Shown here: positions 44,396 to 52,565 of the stretch, piece after piece
How the letters are laid out: each line of letters begins with the position of its first letter
Numbering within the stretch: position 1 is the first letter of the stretch
Source: Halobacteroides halobius DSM 5150
GTDB taxonomy: Bacteria > Bacillota > Halanaerobiia > Halobacteroidales > Halobacteroidaceae
DNA length: 64,000 nt
Assembly (NCBI RefSeq): GCF_000328625.1
Contig: NC_019978.1
Location: forward strand, 744,001 to 808,000
Direction of reading: 5' to 3'
The notes under the pieces: generated by a model
The model's database searches: none
Seen by the model: the letters and a program-made list of their open reading frames with translations, nothing else
What the model was told of the DNA's origin: nothing
Made by a program: the position numbers and the translations under genes

Positions 44396-45733
44396 TTAAC
44401 CTAACATTTTTTCTAAATCTTCTTGTGGGTCTCCGATAGTCTGTAAATTAAAGTTATCTTGTAATACTTCTACTACATTTTCTGATAAGAATTCTGGAAC
44501 ACTTGGGCCAACATGAATATCTTGAATTCCTAAGTTAAATAGCCCTAATAAAATAGCTACAGCTTTTTGCTCAAACCAAGATAGAACAATACTTAACGGT
44601 AATTCATTTACTTCACAGTCAAATGCTTCAGCTAATGCTAGAGCAATCTTAACTGCAGAGCCAGAGTTATTACATTGACCTAAATCAATATAACGTGGGA
44701 TATCTGTACCTGGTACAGTACCATAATCAACATCATTAAATCTGAATTTACCACAAGAAGTAGTTAAAAGAACACAGTCTTTTGGTAAAGAAGTTGCTAA
44801 TTCCCGATAATAGTCTCTACCTTTAGTTGGTGCATCGCAACCAGCAATAACAAAGAAACGACTGATTTTACCTTCTTTAACTGCTTCAACAATTTGAGGT
44901 GCGATTCCTAATACTGTTTGGTGATGGAAACCAGTAGTTAATGTTTCATCAGATTCCTTATTTGCTGCTGGTAATTCTAATGCTTTTTCAATTAATGGTG
45001 TAAAATCATCATTTTCAATCTTAGTAGCCTTTTCTAATCCAGCAGTACCATAGGTAAAGAATCTATCAGCATAATCGCCTTTGATTGGCATTAGACAATT
45101 AGTAGTTCCTAAAATTGCTCCTGGGAATTCTGCGAATAGCTGTCGTTGGTCAAACCATGCTTTACCAACATTCCCTTTTAAGTGCTCATATTTATTTAAT
45201 TCTGGATAACCATGAGCTGGTAACATTTCAGAGTGAGTATAGACATTAATTCCTTTACCTTCTGTCTGTTTTAGTAACTCTTCTAAAGCATATAAATTGT
45301 GTCCAGTTACTAAAATACACTTTCCTTCTACTTTATTTTGAGAAACTTCAACTGGTTCAGGAACTCCTAAGCTATCTGTATGAGCTTGATCTAATAGATC
45401 CATTACTCGAGTAGTAGCTTCTCCAACTTTCATAGCCATTTCAATATGTTCATCTAAATTAAAGTTAGAATTAGTTAATGTAGTATATAAAGCTTCTTGA
45501 GTAATTTTATCTACTTCATCATCACTATAGCCTAATTCTCGTGCGTGAGTAGCATAAGCAGCTACTCCTTTTAAACCATAAATAATTGTATCTTGTAAAC
45601 TAGCAATATTAGGATCTTTACCACAGACTCCAAATTTAGTACATCCTCCGTCAGGAGTTTGTTCACATTGATAACAGAACATTTCATTATTTTGTTCTAC
45701 AGTACCATCTTCATTCTTAAAAATACCAAACAT
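44396..45733 (-). CDS. hcp: Hybrid cluster protein (hydroxylamine reductase)
   Basis: 445 residues. The N-terminal cysteines CYQCEQTPDGGCTKFGVC hold the proximal FeS cluster. The hybrid-cluster ligands lie in GHNLYALEE, GTTNCLMP, AGCDAP, TTSCGKFRFND and GQCNNS. It reduces NO or hydroxylamine and protects against nitrosative stress. The length is below the 540-550 residues of the common class I, suggesting the shorter form lacking an N-terminal helical part. I start at 45733, where AAGGAGGAATAATT precedes the ATG; an upstream ATG at 45769 lacks a site. Confidence 0.95.
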   Translation of the reverse strand: MFGIFKNEDGTVEQNNEMFCYQCEQTPDGGCTKFGVCGKDPNIASLQDTIIYGLKGVAAYATHARELGYSDDEVDKITQEALYTTLTNSNFNLDEHIEMAMKVGEATTRVMDLLDQAHTDSLGVPEPVEVSQNKVEGKCILVTGHNLYALEELLKQTEGKGINVYTHSEMLPAHGYPELNKYEHLKGNVGKAWFDQRQLFAEFPGAILGTTNCLMPIKGDYADRFFTYGTAGLEKATKIENDDFTPLIEKALELPAANKESDETLTTGFHHQTVLGIAPQIVEAVKEGKISRFFVIAGCDAPTKGRDYYRELATSLPKDCVLLTTSCGKFRFNDVDYGTVPGTDIPRYIDLGQCNNSGSAVKIALALAEAFDCEVNELPLSIVLSWFEQKAVAILLGLFNLGIQDIHVGPSVPEFLSENVVEVLQDNFNLQTIGDPQEDLEKMLG

Positions 45734-45803
45734 AATTATTCCTCCTTGTTTAATTGGTTTTAACTTCACTGTTTAAATCATACCTTACTACTCTGTTTTC
45801 TTC

Positions 45804-45819
45804 TGTGAGTTAGCTCACG
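45804..45819. promoter_or_regulatory. CRP/FNR-type palindrome upstream of hcp
   Basis: TGTGA-GTTAGC-TCACG: a near-perfect CRP/FNR half-site pair with six bases between, 71 bases before the hcp start. Clostridial hcp genes are often controlled by HcpR, a CRP/FNR-family protein. No such regulator gene is in the window. Confidence 0.65.
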
Positions 45820-45906
45820 TAAGTTAAAAAAATAAATTTTTATTAATAGTAGTTCATCTAGTAGCATAATTATCATAGTAGAAAGCTGATATAGGGGGTA
45901 ATATAG

Positions 45907-47019
45907 ATGGCTAAAGGAAATATTAGTAATTATTTCCCTGGTGGAAATACATGCCAAGGGTTTTATTCATTTTATGACTATCTTCCTGATGGGGCAGAAT
46001 TGATATTTGTAATTAAGGGTGGGCCTGGGACAGGTAAGTCTACCTTTATGAAGACTATAGGTCAAGAGTTTGTTGAAGAAGGCTATGATATAGAATTCCA
46101 TTGGTGTTCTTCAGATAGTGGATCGCTTGATGGATTAGTTATTCGTGATTTAAAAGTTGCTTTATTAGATGGTACTGCTCCTCATTTAATAGATCCCGAG
46201 TATCCAGGAGCTGTAGAAGAAATTATTAACTTAGGTCGTTATTGGGATAGAACTATCTTAGAACAATATAAAGAGCAGATTGTTACTTTAAATGATGTTA
46301 TTTGGAAATTATTTGATCGGGCCTATGCTTACTTACAGGAAGCAAAATTAATTCATGACCGCTGGGAAGATTATTATTTAGAGGGGATGGATTTTCAGCA
46401 GGCCAATCAAAAGACAGAAGAATTAATTGATGAAATTGTAGGTGAGTGGGAGTTAACAGATAGTTTAGGCAAAGAGAGACATCTTTTTGCTAGTGCTTTT
46501 ACTCCAAGTGGTGTGATTGATTACTTTAAGGAAATAACAGCTGATTTAGAAACTCGATATATTGTTAAAGGGAGACCTGGAACAGGTAAATCAACTATGA
46601 CTAAAAAAGTTGCTAAAGCTATTAGAGAAAAAGGATTTGCAGTTAATTACTTCCACTGCTCTTTTGATCCAGATAGTGTAGATATGATTACTGTACCAGA
46701 ACTTAGTGTAGCTTTAGTTGATGGGACTGCTCCTCATATTGTTGATCCAGTAAGTGAGACTAGAGATGAAGCAATTGATATGTTAGAGTGTGTAGACCCT
46801 CAAATCGTAGATTTAAATCGAGAACAGATAGAAGATACTAAAAAGCAGTATAAAAAAGTTATTGATGATGCTACAGTGCAGTTAAGAAAAGCGAAGAAGC
46901 TACATGATGAATTAGAAGAATATTATATTGAAGCTATGGATTTCTCTGCTATTGATAAAAGATGTGACAAGGTCATTAAAAGAATCAAAGATTGGGCAGA
47001 TATTAAAGGTTATTTATAA
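45907..47019 (+). CDS. Duplicated P-loop ATPase (PRK06851-type)
   Basis: 370 residues made of two similar halves. Each half has a Walker A (KGGPGTGKST near residue 37, KGRPGTGKST near 225), then HWCSSDSGS or FHCSFDPDS, then VALLDGTAPHLIDP or VALVDGTAPHIVDP, then a coiled-coil-like helix ending in an EEYY/EDYY motif. It matches the uncharacterised PRK06851 family found mainly in spore formers. The histidine-cysteine pair after each P-loop is striking. Function is unknown. AGGGGG precedes the ATG. It is transcribed alone. Confidence 0.82.
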   Translation: MAKGNISNYFPGGNTCQGFYSFYDYLPDGAELIFVIKGGPGTGKSTFMKTIGQEFVEEGYDIEFHWCSSDSGSLDGLVIRDLKVALLDGTAPHLIDPEYPGAVEEIINLGRYWDRTILEQYKEQIVTLNDVIWKLFDRAYAYLQEAKLIHDRWEDYYLEGMDFQQANQKTEELIDEIVGEWELTDSLGKERHLFASAFTPSGVIDYFKEITADLETRYIVKGRPGTGKSTMTKKVAKAIREKGFAVNYFHCSFDPDSVDMITVPELSVALVDGTAPHIVDPVSETRDEAIDMLECVDPQIVDLNREQIEDTKKQYKKVIDDATVQLRKAKKLHDELEEYYIEAMDFSAIDKRCDKVIKRIKDWADIKGYL

Positions 47020-47036
47020 TAATTAAGTTAATTAAA

Positions 47037-47060
47037 GGCGTCCTTAGGACGTCTTTTTTT
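47037..47060 (+). terminator. Terminator after the duplicated ATPase gene
   Basis: A 7-bp stem (GGCGTCC with GGACGTC, one G-T pair) followed by TTTTTTT. Confidence 0.85.
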
Positions 47061-47068
47061 ATTTTTTG

Positions 47069-47093
47069 GAAAATGATAACGAATATCATTTTC
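47069..47093 (+). promoter_or_regulatory. Fur-type box upstream of asnB
   Basis: Two perfect 10-bp arms (GAAAATGATA at 47069-47078 and TATCATTTTC at 47084-47093) around ACGAA. The core AATGATA-N5-TATCATT fits the Fur box better than any other known operator. It lies 70-94 bases before the asnB start. A TATGAT at 47099-47104 may be the -10 element. Confidence 0.8.
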
Positions 47094-47162
47094 TTGCATA
47101 TGATATATTGAGTTATAGATGAGGTTGATACTTAATATCAAGATTGAATAGGAGGGAAAAAT

Positions 47163-49007
47163 ATGTGTGGTATAGCAGGTTGGATAGATTGGGAAAGAGA
47201 TTTAACGAGGCAAAGAAATGTTTTAGAGCAAATGCAAGAGACTATGAAATTGCGCGGGCCAAACGAGAGTGGAGAATGGATTAGGGAAGATGTAGGATTG
47301 GTTCATCGCAGATTAATTGTAATTGATCCTGAAGGTGGTCAGCAACCAATGATTAAGAAGAAAAATGGTAATACTTATGTTATGGTTTATAATGGTGAAC
47401 TATATAATTCTTCTGAATTACGTAAGAAACTAAAGCAACATGGTTATAGTTTCCAAGGGCATTCTGATACAGAAGTTTTATTAACTTCTTATATTAAATG
47501 GGGTGAAGAATGTGTTAAGCATTTAAATGGAATTTATGCCTTTGGTATTTGGGATGTGGGTAGAAAAAAACTATATATGGCTCGGGATAGAATTGGAGTT
47601 AAACCTTTGTTTTATTCTCGCTTTGGCTCTAGTCTGGTTTTTGCTTCTGAGTTAAAGTCATTATTGGCCCATCCTAAAATAGAAGCAAAGATTGGCCGGG
47701 AAGGATTAGCTGAAATTTTGGCTATTGGCCCAGGTAGAACACCAGGGCATGGTGTTTTTAAAGGAATTGAAGAGCTTAAACCAGGCTATTATTTAGTCTA
47801 TGACCAGCATGGTCTATGCAAGGAAAAATATTGGGAATTAGAAAGTAAGCCTCATCAAGATAGTACAGAAGAGACAATTAAGAAGGTGCGAGAATTATTT
47901 GTTGATACTGTTCAACGCCAGTTAGTATCTGATGTACCAATCTGTACTTTGTTATCTGGTGGTCTTGATTCTAGTGCTATTACAGCAGTGGCTAGTAATG
48001 CCCTACAAGAAGCTGAAAAGGGCCAACTTCATAGCTATTCTGTAGATTATGAAGGAAATGATGAACATTTTGAAGCAAATGAATTCCAGCCAGATCCTGA
48101 TAGTAAGTGGATTGGCTTAATGTCTGATTATGCTAGCACCAAGCATCATGATATAGTACTACCTAATTCTCAGTTAGTTGAAGCTTTAAAAGAAGGAGTC
48201 TATGCCCGTGATTTACCAGGTATGGCTGATATAGATGTATCTCTCTATCTCTTTTGTAAAAAAATTGAGCAGGACTTTACAGTGGCAGTGTCGGGAGAAT
48301 GTGCTGATGAAATATTTGGAGGTTATCCATGGTACCATAGAGCAGAAGCACTACAAGCTAATACTTTCCCCTGGTCTCGAAGAATAGATGATAGATTGCA
48401 GATCTTTGATTCTGAGTTGCTTAAAGAGGTTAAACCAAGTAAATATTTAGATCAAAGATATCAAGAGGCATTAGATGAAGTCCCTCGTTTACCAGGTGAG
48501 GATGCAAAAAATGCTAAGATGAGAGAAATGTTCTACCTTAATTTAACCCGCTGGATGCCAGTTTTATTAGATCGAAAAGATCGAATGAGTATGTATACTA
48601 GTTTAGAAGTTCGAGTTCCATTCTGTGATCACCGTTTAGTAGAGTATGTTTGGAATATTCCCTGGGAGATGAAAAACTATGGAGGAATGAGAAAAGGAAT
48701 CTTAAGAGCTGCTCTTAAAGGTTTGTTGCCTGAAGATATAAGAACTAGACCTAAGAATCCTTATCCTAAGACCTTTGATCCAGCATACTTTGAAGCTACA
48801 AGAAGTTGGTTATTAGATATATTAAATAATCCTAATGCTCCATTACATGATTTAATTGACCAGGATACAGTACGACAATTTACTAAAGTAGACCAGGATT
48901 TTGATATTCCCTGGTTTGGGCAGTTAATGAGGTTACCTCAGTTATTTGCTTATTTAATTCAAATTAATATTTGGCTAGAAGAATATAATATTCAGATTTT
49001 ATTTTAA
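47163..49007 (+). CDS. asnB: Asparagine synthetase, glutamine-hydrolysing
   Basis: 614 residues. MCGIAGW gives the N-terminal nucleophile Cys2; the glutaminase domain has RGPNESGEW and YNGELYN. The synthetase domain has the PP-loop SGGLDSSAI and SGECADEIFGGYPW. It makes asparagine from aspartate, ATP and glutamine, or acts on other carboxylates in related enzymes. GGAGGG precedes the ATG. It is a single-gene unit behind a Fur-type box, unusual for asparagine synthesis. The length matches AsnO-type enzymes of spore formers. Confidence 0.94.
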   Translation: MCGIAGWIDWERDLTRQRNVLEQMQETMKLRGPNESGEWIREDVGLVHRRLIVIDPEGGQQPMIKKKNGNTYVMVYNGELYNSSELRKKLKQHGYSFQGHSDTEVLLTSYIKWGEECVKHLNGIYAFGIWDVGRKKLYMARDRIGVKPLFYSRFGSSLVFASELKSLLAHPKIEAKIGREGLAEILAIGPGRTPGHGVFKGIEELKPGYYLVYDQHGLCKEKYWELESKPHQDSTEETIKKVRELFVDTVQRQLVSDVPICTLLSGGLDSSAITAVASNALQEAEKGQLHSYSVDYEGNDEHFEANEFQPDPDSKWIGLMSDYASTKHHDIVLPNSQLVEALKEGVYARDLPGMADIDVSLYLFCKKIEQDFTVAVSGECADEIFGGYPWYHRAEALQANTFPWSRRIDDRLQIFDSELLKEVKPSKYLDQRYQEALDEVPRLPGEDAKNAKMREMFYLNLTRWMPVLLDRKDRMSMYTSLEVRVPFCDHRLVEYVWNIPWEMKNYGGMRKGILRAALKGLLPEDIRTRPKNPYPKTFDPAYFEATRSWLLDILNNPNAPLHDLIDQDTVRQFTKVDQDFDIPWFGQLMRLPQLFAYLIQINIWLEEYNIQILF

Positions 49008-49193
49008 ATTACCCCATTTAATAATTAGATAAGCTGTTGTTAAACCAAAAATTAAATTTTGGATAAAAACTTGTATTCTAGTTGTAATATCATAAGGCGT
49101 TATCTGAACTCCTCCTAAGTTAAAAATAATGCTAGATATCCCATCACTTCGTGTTAACTTTATGAAAGATAAATAAATATAAATTGAAAAAGG

Positions 49194-49222
49194 TTGACAT
49201 TTCGTAATAAGTAACATATACT
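49194..49222 (+). promoter_or_regulatory. Promoter upstream of the amtB region
   Basis: TTGACA (49194-49199), a 17-base spacer and TATACT (49217-49222). It probably drives amtB-glnB, with the hydrolase remnant in its leader. Confidence 0.75.
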
Positions 49223-49276
49223 TAACACATAGTTAACATATGGATAACACAAAATCTGACTTTAGAGGTGATAATA

Positions 49277-49459
49277 ATGTGTTACATTATTAAAAATGGA
49301 AATGTCACTACTAGTAATGGAAGTCATAAAGGTAGTGTAGCTGTTAAAGATGGACAGATTATTAAAAGCTGTGATTATATTGAGGCTCCAAAAGTAAGAG
49401 TAATTGATGCCTCTAAGATGGTTTCAGGTAGCATTGTAAATTGGTTTACTAGTTTATAA
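49277..49459 (+). pseudogene. Remnant of a dihydropyrimidinase/amidohydrolase gene, N-terminal piece
   Basis: 60 codons with a good AGAGGTG site. The sequence (IIKNGNVTTSNGSHKGSVAV, then VKDGQI and VIDASKM) matches the first beta-sandwich of hydantoinase-type amidohydrolases. It breaks off just where the metal motif HxH should follow, ending in a few unrelated residues. About 400 residues are missing. It could be a decayed gene or, less likely, a leader peptide for amtB, which starts 35 bases later. Confidence 0.65.
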
Positions 49460-49494
49460 TTAATATAATTTCATTATAAGGAAGGGGATTTAAA

Positions 49495-50832
49495 ATGAGA
49501 AGTAGAGTAGTATTATTGACAATGATCATAGTCTTATCTTTATCAACAGTAGGGTGGGCAGCTGAACCGACAGCAAAGAGCAATGCAGTAGCAATTGATA
49601 CAATGTGGACTTTATTAGCAGCATTTTTAGTATTTTTTATGCAGGCTGGTTTTGCTATGGTAGAGTCTGGTTTCACTCGAGCTAAGAACGCAGGAAATAT
49701 TATTATGAAGAACTTAATGGACTTTTCTTTAGGATCTTTGATTTATTGGATTTGTGGTTTTGCCTTTATGTTTGGAGCAGGTAATACATTTATAGGGACT
49801 AATGGATTTTTTTTAAGTGGCAGTTTTGAGCACTTAGGATTGAGTATTCCCTTATCGGCTTATTGGATTTTCCAAGCTGTATTTGCAGCTACAGCAGCAA
49901 CAATTGTATCAGGAGCAATGGCTGAAAGAACTAAGTATAGTGGATATTTAATTTATAGTGCTGTAATTACTGGAATTATTTATCCTGTAGTAGGTCACTG
50001 GATTTGGGGTGGTGGCTGGTTATCAGGTATGGTTGATTTTGCTGGTTCAACAGTTGTTCACTCTGTAGGTGGTTGGGCAGCTCTAGCAGGGGCTCTTGTT
50101 TTAGGGCCAAGAATTGGGAAGTATAATGAGGATGGTTCTATTAATGCTATGCCAGGTCATAACTTATTAATGGCTGCTTTAGGTGTCTTTATTTTATGGT
50201 TTGGCTGGTTTGGATTTAACCCAGGTAGTACAGTAGCAGGAACAGATCTAAGTATTGCTTCGATTGCAGTAACTACTAATTTATCTGCAGCAGCAGGTGC
50301 TACTTTGGCAATGATTACAAGTTGGTTTAAGTATGGTAAAGCTGATGTAAGTATGACATTAAATGGTGCTTTAGCAGGATTAGTTGGTATTACTGCTGGA
50401 TGTGCTGCAGTAAATAATTATGGAGCAGTAGCTATTGGAGCATTATCAGGAGTATTAATTGTTTTTGCTGTTGAATTTATTGATCACTTGCATATTGATG
50501 ACCCAGTTGGGGCGGTAGCAGTACACGGTGTTTGTGGATCATTTGGTACTATGTTAGTTGGTTTCTTTGCTACTGAAGGTGGTTTATTATATGGTGGTGG
50601 AGCAGCTTTATTAATGACTCAGATTAAAGGTGTAGTTGTAGTAGCAATTTGGACTTTTGTAACGGCATATATCTTGTTTAGAACTATTGATGCAGTTATA
50701 GGCTTAAGAGTATCTCGAGAAGAAGAGTTAGAAGGATTAGATATTACTGAACACGGTTCTGTATCTTATCCAGATTTTGTGCCATTACACTGGAAGAGTG
50801 TTAAAGTGGAGAATGGAACTAAGAGTGAATAG
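49495..50832 (+). CDS. amtB: Ammonium transporter
   Basis: 445 residues. A signal sequence (residues 1-22, cleavage near GWA-AE) is followed by eleven transmembrane helices of the Amt/Rh family. The twin pore histidines are in HSVGGWAAL and AVHGVCGSFG; the outer gate region FMQAGFAMVESGF is standard. It brings in ammonium and is blocked by P-II proteins such as the one encoded next. GAAGGGG precedes the ATG. Confidence 0.96.
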   Translation: MRSRVVLLTMIIVLSLSTVGWAAEPTAKSNAVAIDTMWTLLAAFLVFFMQAGFAMVESGFTRAKNAGNIIMKNLMDFSLGSLIYWICGFAFMFGAGNTFIGTNGFFLSGSFEHLGLSIPLSAYWIFQAVFAATAATIVSGAMAERTKYSGYLIYSAVITGIIYPVVGHWIWGGGWLSGMVDFAGSTVVHSVGGWAALAGALVLGPRIGKYNEDGSINAMPGHNLLMAALGVFILWFGWFGFNPGSTVAGTDLSIASIAVTTNLSAAAGATLAMITSWFKYGKADVSMTLNGALAGLVGITAGCAAVNNYGAVAIGALSGVLIVFAVEFIDHLHIDDPVGAVAVHGVCGSFGTMLVGFFATEGGLLYGGGAALLMTQIKGVVVVAIWTFVTAYILFRTIDAVIGLRVSREEELEGLDITEHGSVSYPDFVPLHWKSVKVENGTKSE

Positions 50833-50864
50833 ATTATAAACTAATTATGCGGGAGGAGATGAGC

Positions 50865-51203
50865 ATGAAGAAGGTAGAGTGTATTATTAGGCCTACTAAA
50901 TTAGAAGAGTTAATAGTCGCTGTTGAAGAGTTAGGAATTAATGGTATGAATATTACACAAATTGCTGGTTACGGAAAGCAAAGAGGGAAAAAAGATGTTT
51001 ATCGTGGTGTAGAATATGAGGTTAAGTTAAAAGAAAAATTAAAAGTAGAGATGGTAATTGCAAAAGATAAGGTTGATGATTTAATAGATGTTATTATTGA
51101 GACGACTCGAACTGATGAAGTCGGTGATGGTAAAATTTTCGTTTATTCTATTGAGGAAACAGTTAGAATTAGAACTGGTGAGCGTGGTCAAAAAGCAATT
51201 TAA
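50865..51203 (+). CDS. glnB: P-II nitrogen regulatory protein
   Basis: 112 residues: KKVECIIRPTKLEEL start, T-loop with KDVYRGVEYEV (Tyr 51-type residue present) and the B/C loops (TRTDEVGDGKIFV, ETVRIRTGERG). It senses ATP/ADP and 2-oxoglutarate and plugs AmtB. The ATG at 50865 has GGGAGGAG upstream; the ORF extension to 50847 lacks one. It lies 32 bases after amtB, so the pair is co-transcribed, making it a GlnK-type P-II by context. Confidence 0.95.
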   Translation: MKKVECIIRPTKLEELIVAVEELGINGMNITQIAGYGKQRGKKDVYRGVEYEVKLKEKLKVEMVIAKDKVDDLIDVIIETTRTDEVGDGKIFVYSIEETVRIRTGERGQKAI

Positions 51204-51206
51204 ATC

Positions 51207-51236
51207 ATCGCCGGGGGATATCCTCCGGCGATTTTA
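51207..51236 (+). terminator. Terminator after glnB
   Basis: A 12-bp stem (ATCGCCGGGGGA with TCCTCCGGCGAT, one G-T pair), followed by TTTT. GC-rich for this genome. Confidence 0.88.
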
Positions 51237-51237
51237 A

Positions 51238-51591
51238 TTACCCTTCAACTTTACTCCAATGAAAGAAGTAAATTGGAATTACTAATACTAAAAAAGTTAA
51301 AGATTCAGTTAATTCTATAATAAACCTTCTTCTTCTTCTGTAATCTTCTCTTTTTTTCTCTTCTTGTTTTTCTTTTTTTACTAATTTAGTTATTTCTTTA
51401 TCTGATAGATTAGGGTATTCTTTGTGATAGTGTAAATTTTTTTCAATTAAAGGGTGAGGTTTTATATGTTGTGGTGGATAAATAAAGTCTATTACTGCAT
51501 TAACTAAAGAAGTAGTAGAAAAGATAAAGATAATAATACAAATTAAACAGATACCGTAAAAGTAGCCATTTCTAAAATTAATATCTACCAT
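51238..51591 (-). CDS. Small two-helix membrane protein of unknown function
   Basis: 117 residues: one hydrophobic helix at about 10-30, a His/Pro-rich stretch (YPPQHIKPHP), a very basic charged middle (KKEKQEEKKREDYRRRRR) and a second helix at about 91-110. AAGGAG precedes the ATG on the minus strand. The basic cluster between helices places the middle in the cytosol. I do not recognise the family. It converges on glnB and shares its terminator region. Confidence 0.62.
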   Translation of the reverse strand: MVDINFRNGYFYGICLICIIIFIFSTTSLVNAVIDFIYPPQHIKPHPLIEKNLHYHKEYPNLSDKEITKLVKKEKQEEKKREDYRRRRRFIIELTESLTFLVLVIPIYFFHWSKVEG

Positions 51592-51719
51592 TAAATTTTA
51601 TCTCCTTTCTCTAAGAAAATCATATACTATGATTAGTTTAAATACAATAGCAATTGTTAACTAAAATAAGAATAATAGACAAGTAATTAGGAAATTATAG
51701 TAAAGAAGGAGTTGAAATA

Positions 51720-52505
51720 ATGAAGCAAATAAAAGATGAAGATAAATCAGTTTTTAACTATGTTTTTAGTTGGCAAGTTGAATTTGCTCTAGTTTTAATT
51801 ATAATTTCAGCTGTTTTGTATTTTATTCATTTTCAAATATTTGAAGATCTACACCATATTTTAATATTCTTAGTTGAAGATATTGCCTTTATACCCATAG
51901 AGGTTTTATTAGTAACATTAATTATTCATCGTTTATTAGATGAAAGAGAAAAAGAAGTTAAAATGAAGAAATTAAATATGATCATTGGAACGTTTTACAG
52001 TGAGGTTGGGAATCAGTTAATTTCACATTTTTTGCTCTTTGATTCTAACTTTAAAGCTAAACAAAGTATACTTCAAGTAGATGATGAGTGGACCAAAGAA
52101 AAATTTTTAAAAGCTACTAATAAATTGGTAGATAAAAAATTCATCTTGGAGACAAATGTAACTGATTGTCATGATCTTGTAAATTTAAAGAAGTTTCTAT
52201 CAGAAGAAAAAACTTTTTTACTTCATTTATTAGATAACCCAAATCTCATTGAACATGATACATTTACTGACTTATTATGGGCAGTTTTTCATTTGACAGA
52301 AGAATTGATGTATAGAAGTGATTTGCAAAATCTTTCTGATGAGGATAAGGATCATATATTAAAAGATATAGAGCGGGCTTATATTGAATTAGTTAAACAG
52401 TGGCTACTTTATATGCGACATCTACAAGAAGATTATCCATACTTATTTTCACTAGCTGTTAGAACTAACCCTTTTAATCCTGAGGCAACTGTAGAATTTG
52501 AATAA
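51720..52505 (+). CDS. Membrane protein of unknown function with long helical cytosolic domain
   Basis: 261 residues. Two N-terminal transmembrane helices (about 20-40 and 47-70) lead into a charged coiled segment (RLLDEREKEVKMKK) and a mostly helical domain to the end. A phrase such as WAVFHLTEELMYR and WLLYMRHLQEDYPYLFSLAVRTNPFNP is conserved-looking and suggests a real family, which I cannot name. AAGGAG precedes the ATG. It is transcribed alone, divergent from the small membrane protein at 51238-51591. Confidence 0.7.
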   Translation: MKQIKDEDKSVFNYVFSWQVEFALVLIIISAVLYFIHFQIFEDLHHILIFLVEDIAFIPIEVLLVTLIIHRLLDEREKEVKMKKLNMIIGTFYSEVGNQLISHFLLFDSNFKAKQSILQVDDEWTKEKFLKATNKLVDKKFILETNVTDCHDLVNLKKFLSEEKTFLLHLLDNPNLIEHDTFTDLLWAVFHLTEELMYRSDLQNLSDEDKDHILKDIERAYIELVKQWLLYMRHLQEDYPYLFSLAVRTNPFNPEATVEFE

Positions 52506-52513
52506 ATAAAATT

Positions 52514-52543
52514 ATTGAATAATTATTCTTTGTATTGTATAAT
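52514..52543 (+). promoter_or_regulatory. argF promoter with ARG box
   Basis: TTGAAT (52515-52520), a 17-base spacer and TATAAT (52538-52543). The 18-mer 52514-52531 contains the palindrome GAATAATTATTC and fits the ArgR/AhrC box (WNTGAATWWWWATTCANW) at all but one position. It overlaps the -35 element, as expected for repression by arginine. Confidence 0.85.
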
Positions 52544-52565
52544 TATTAGAAAGGAGGGGATAAAA

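Noticed and set aside
48999-49217. Minus-strand 72-residue ORF with a hydrophobic C-terminal half
   Set aside because: No ribosome binding site, overlaps the end of asnB, and its 5' end lies on a consensus plus-strand promoter (49194-49222). It looks like chance in AT-rich sequence.
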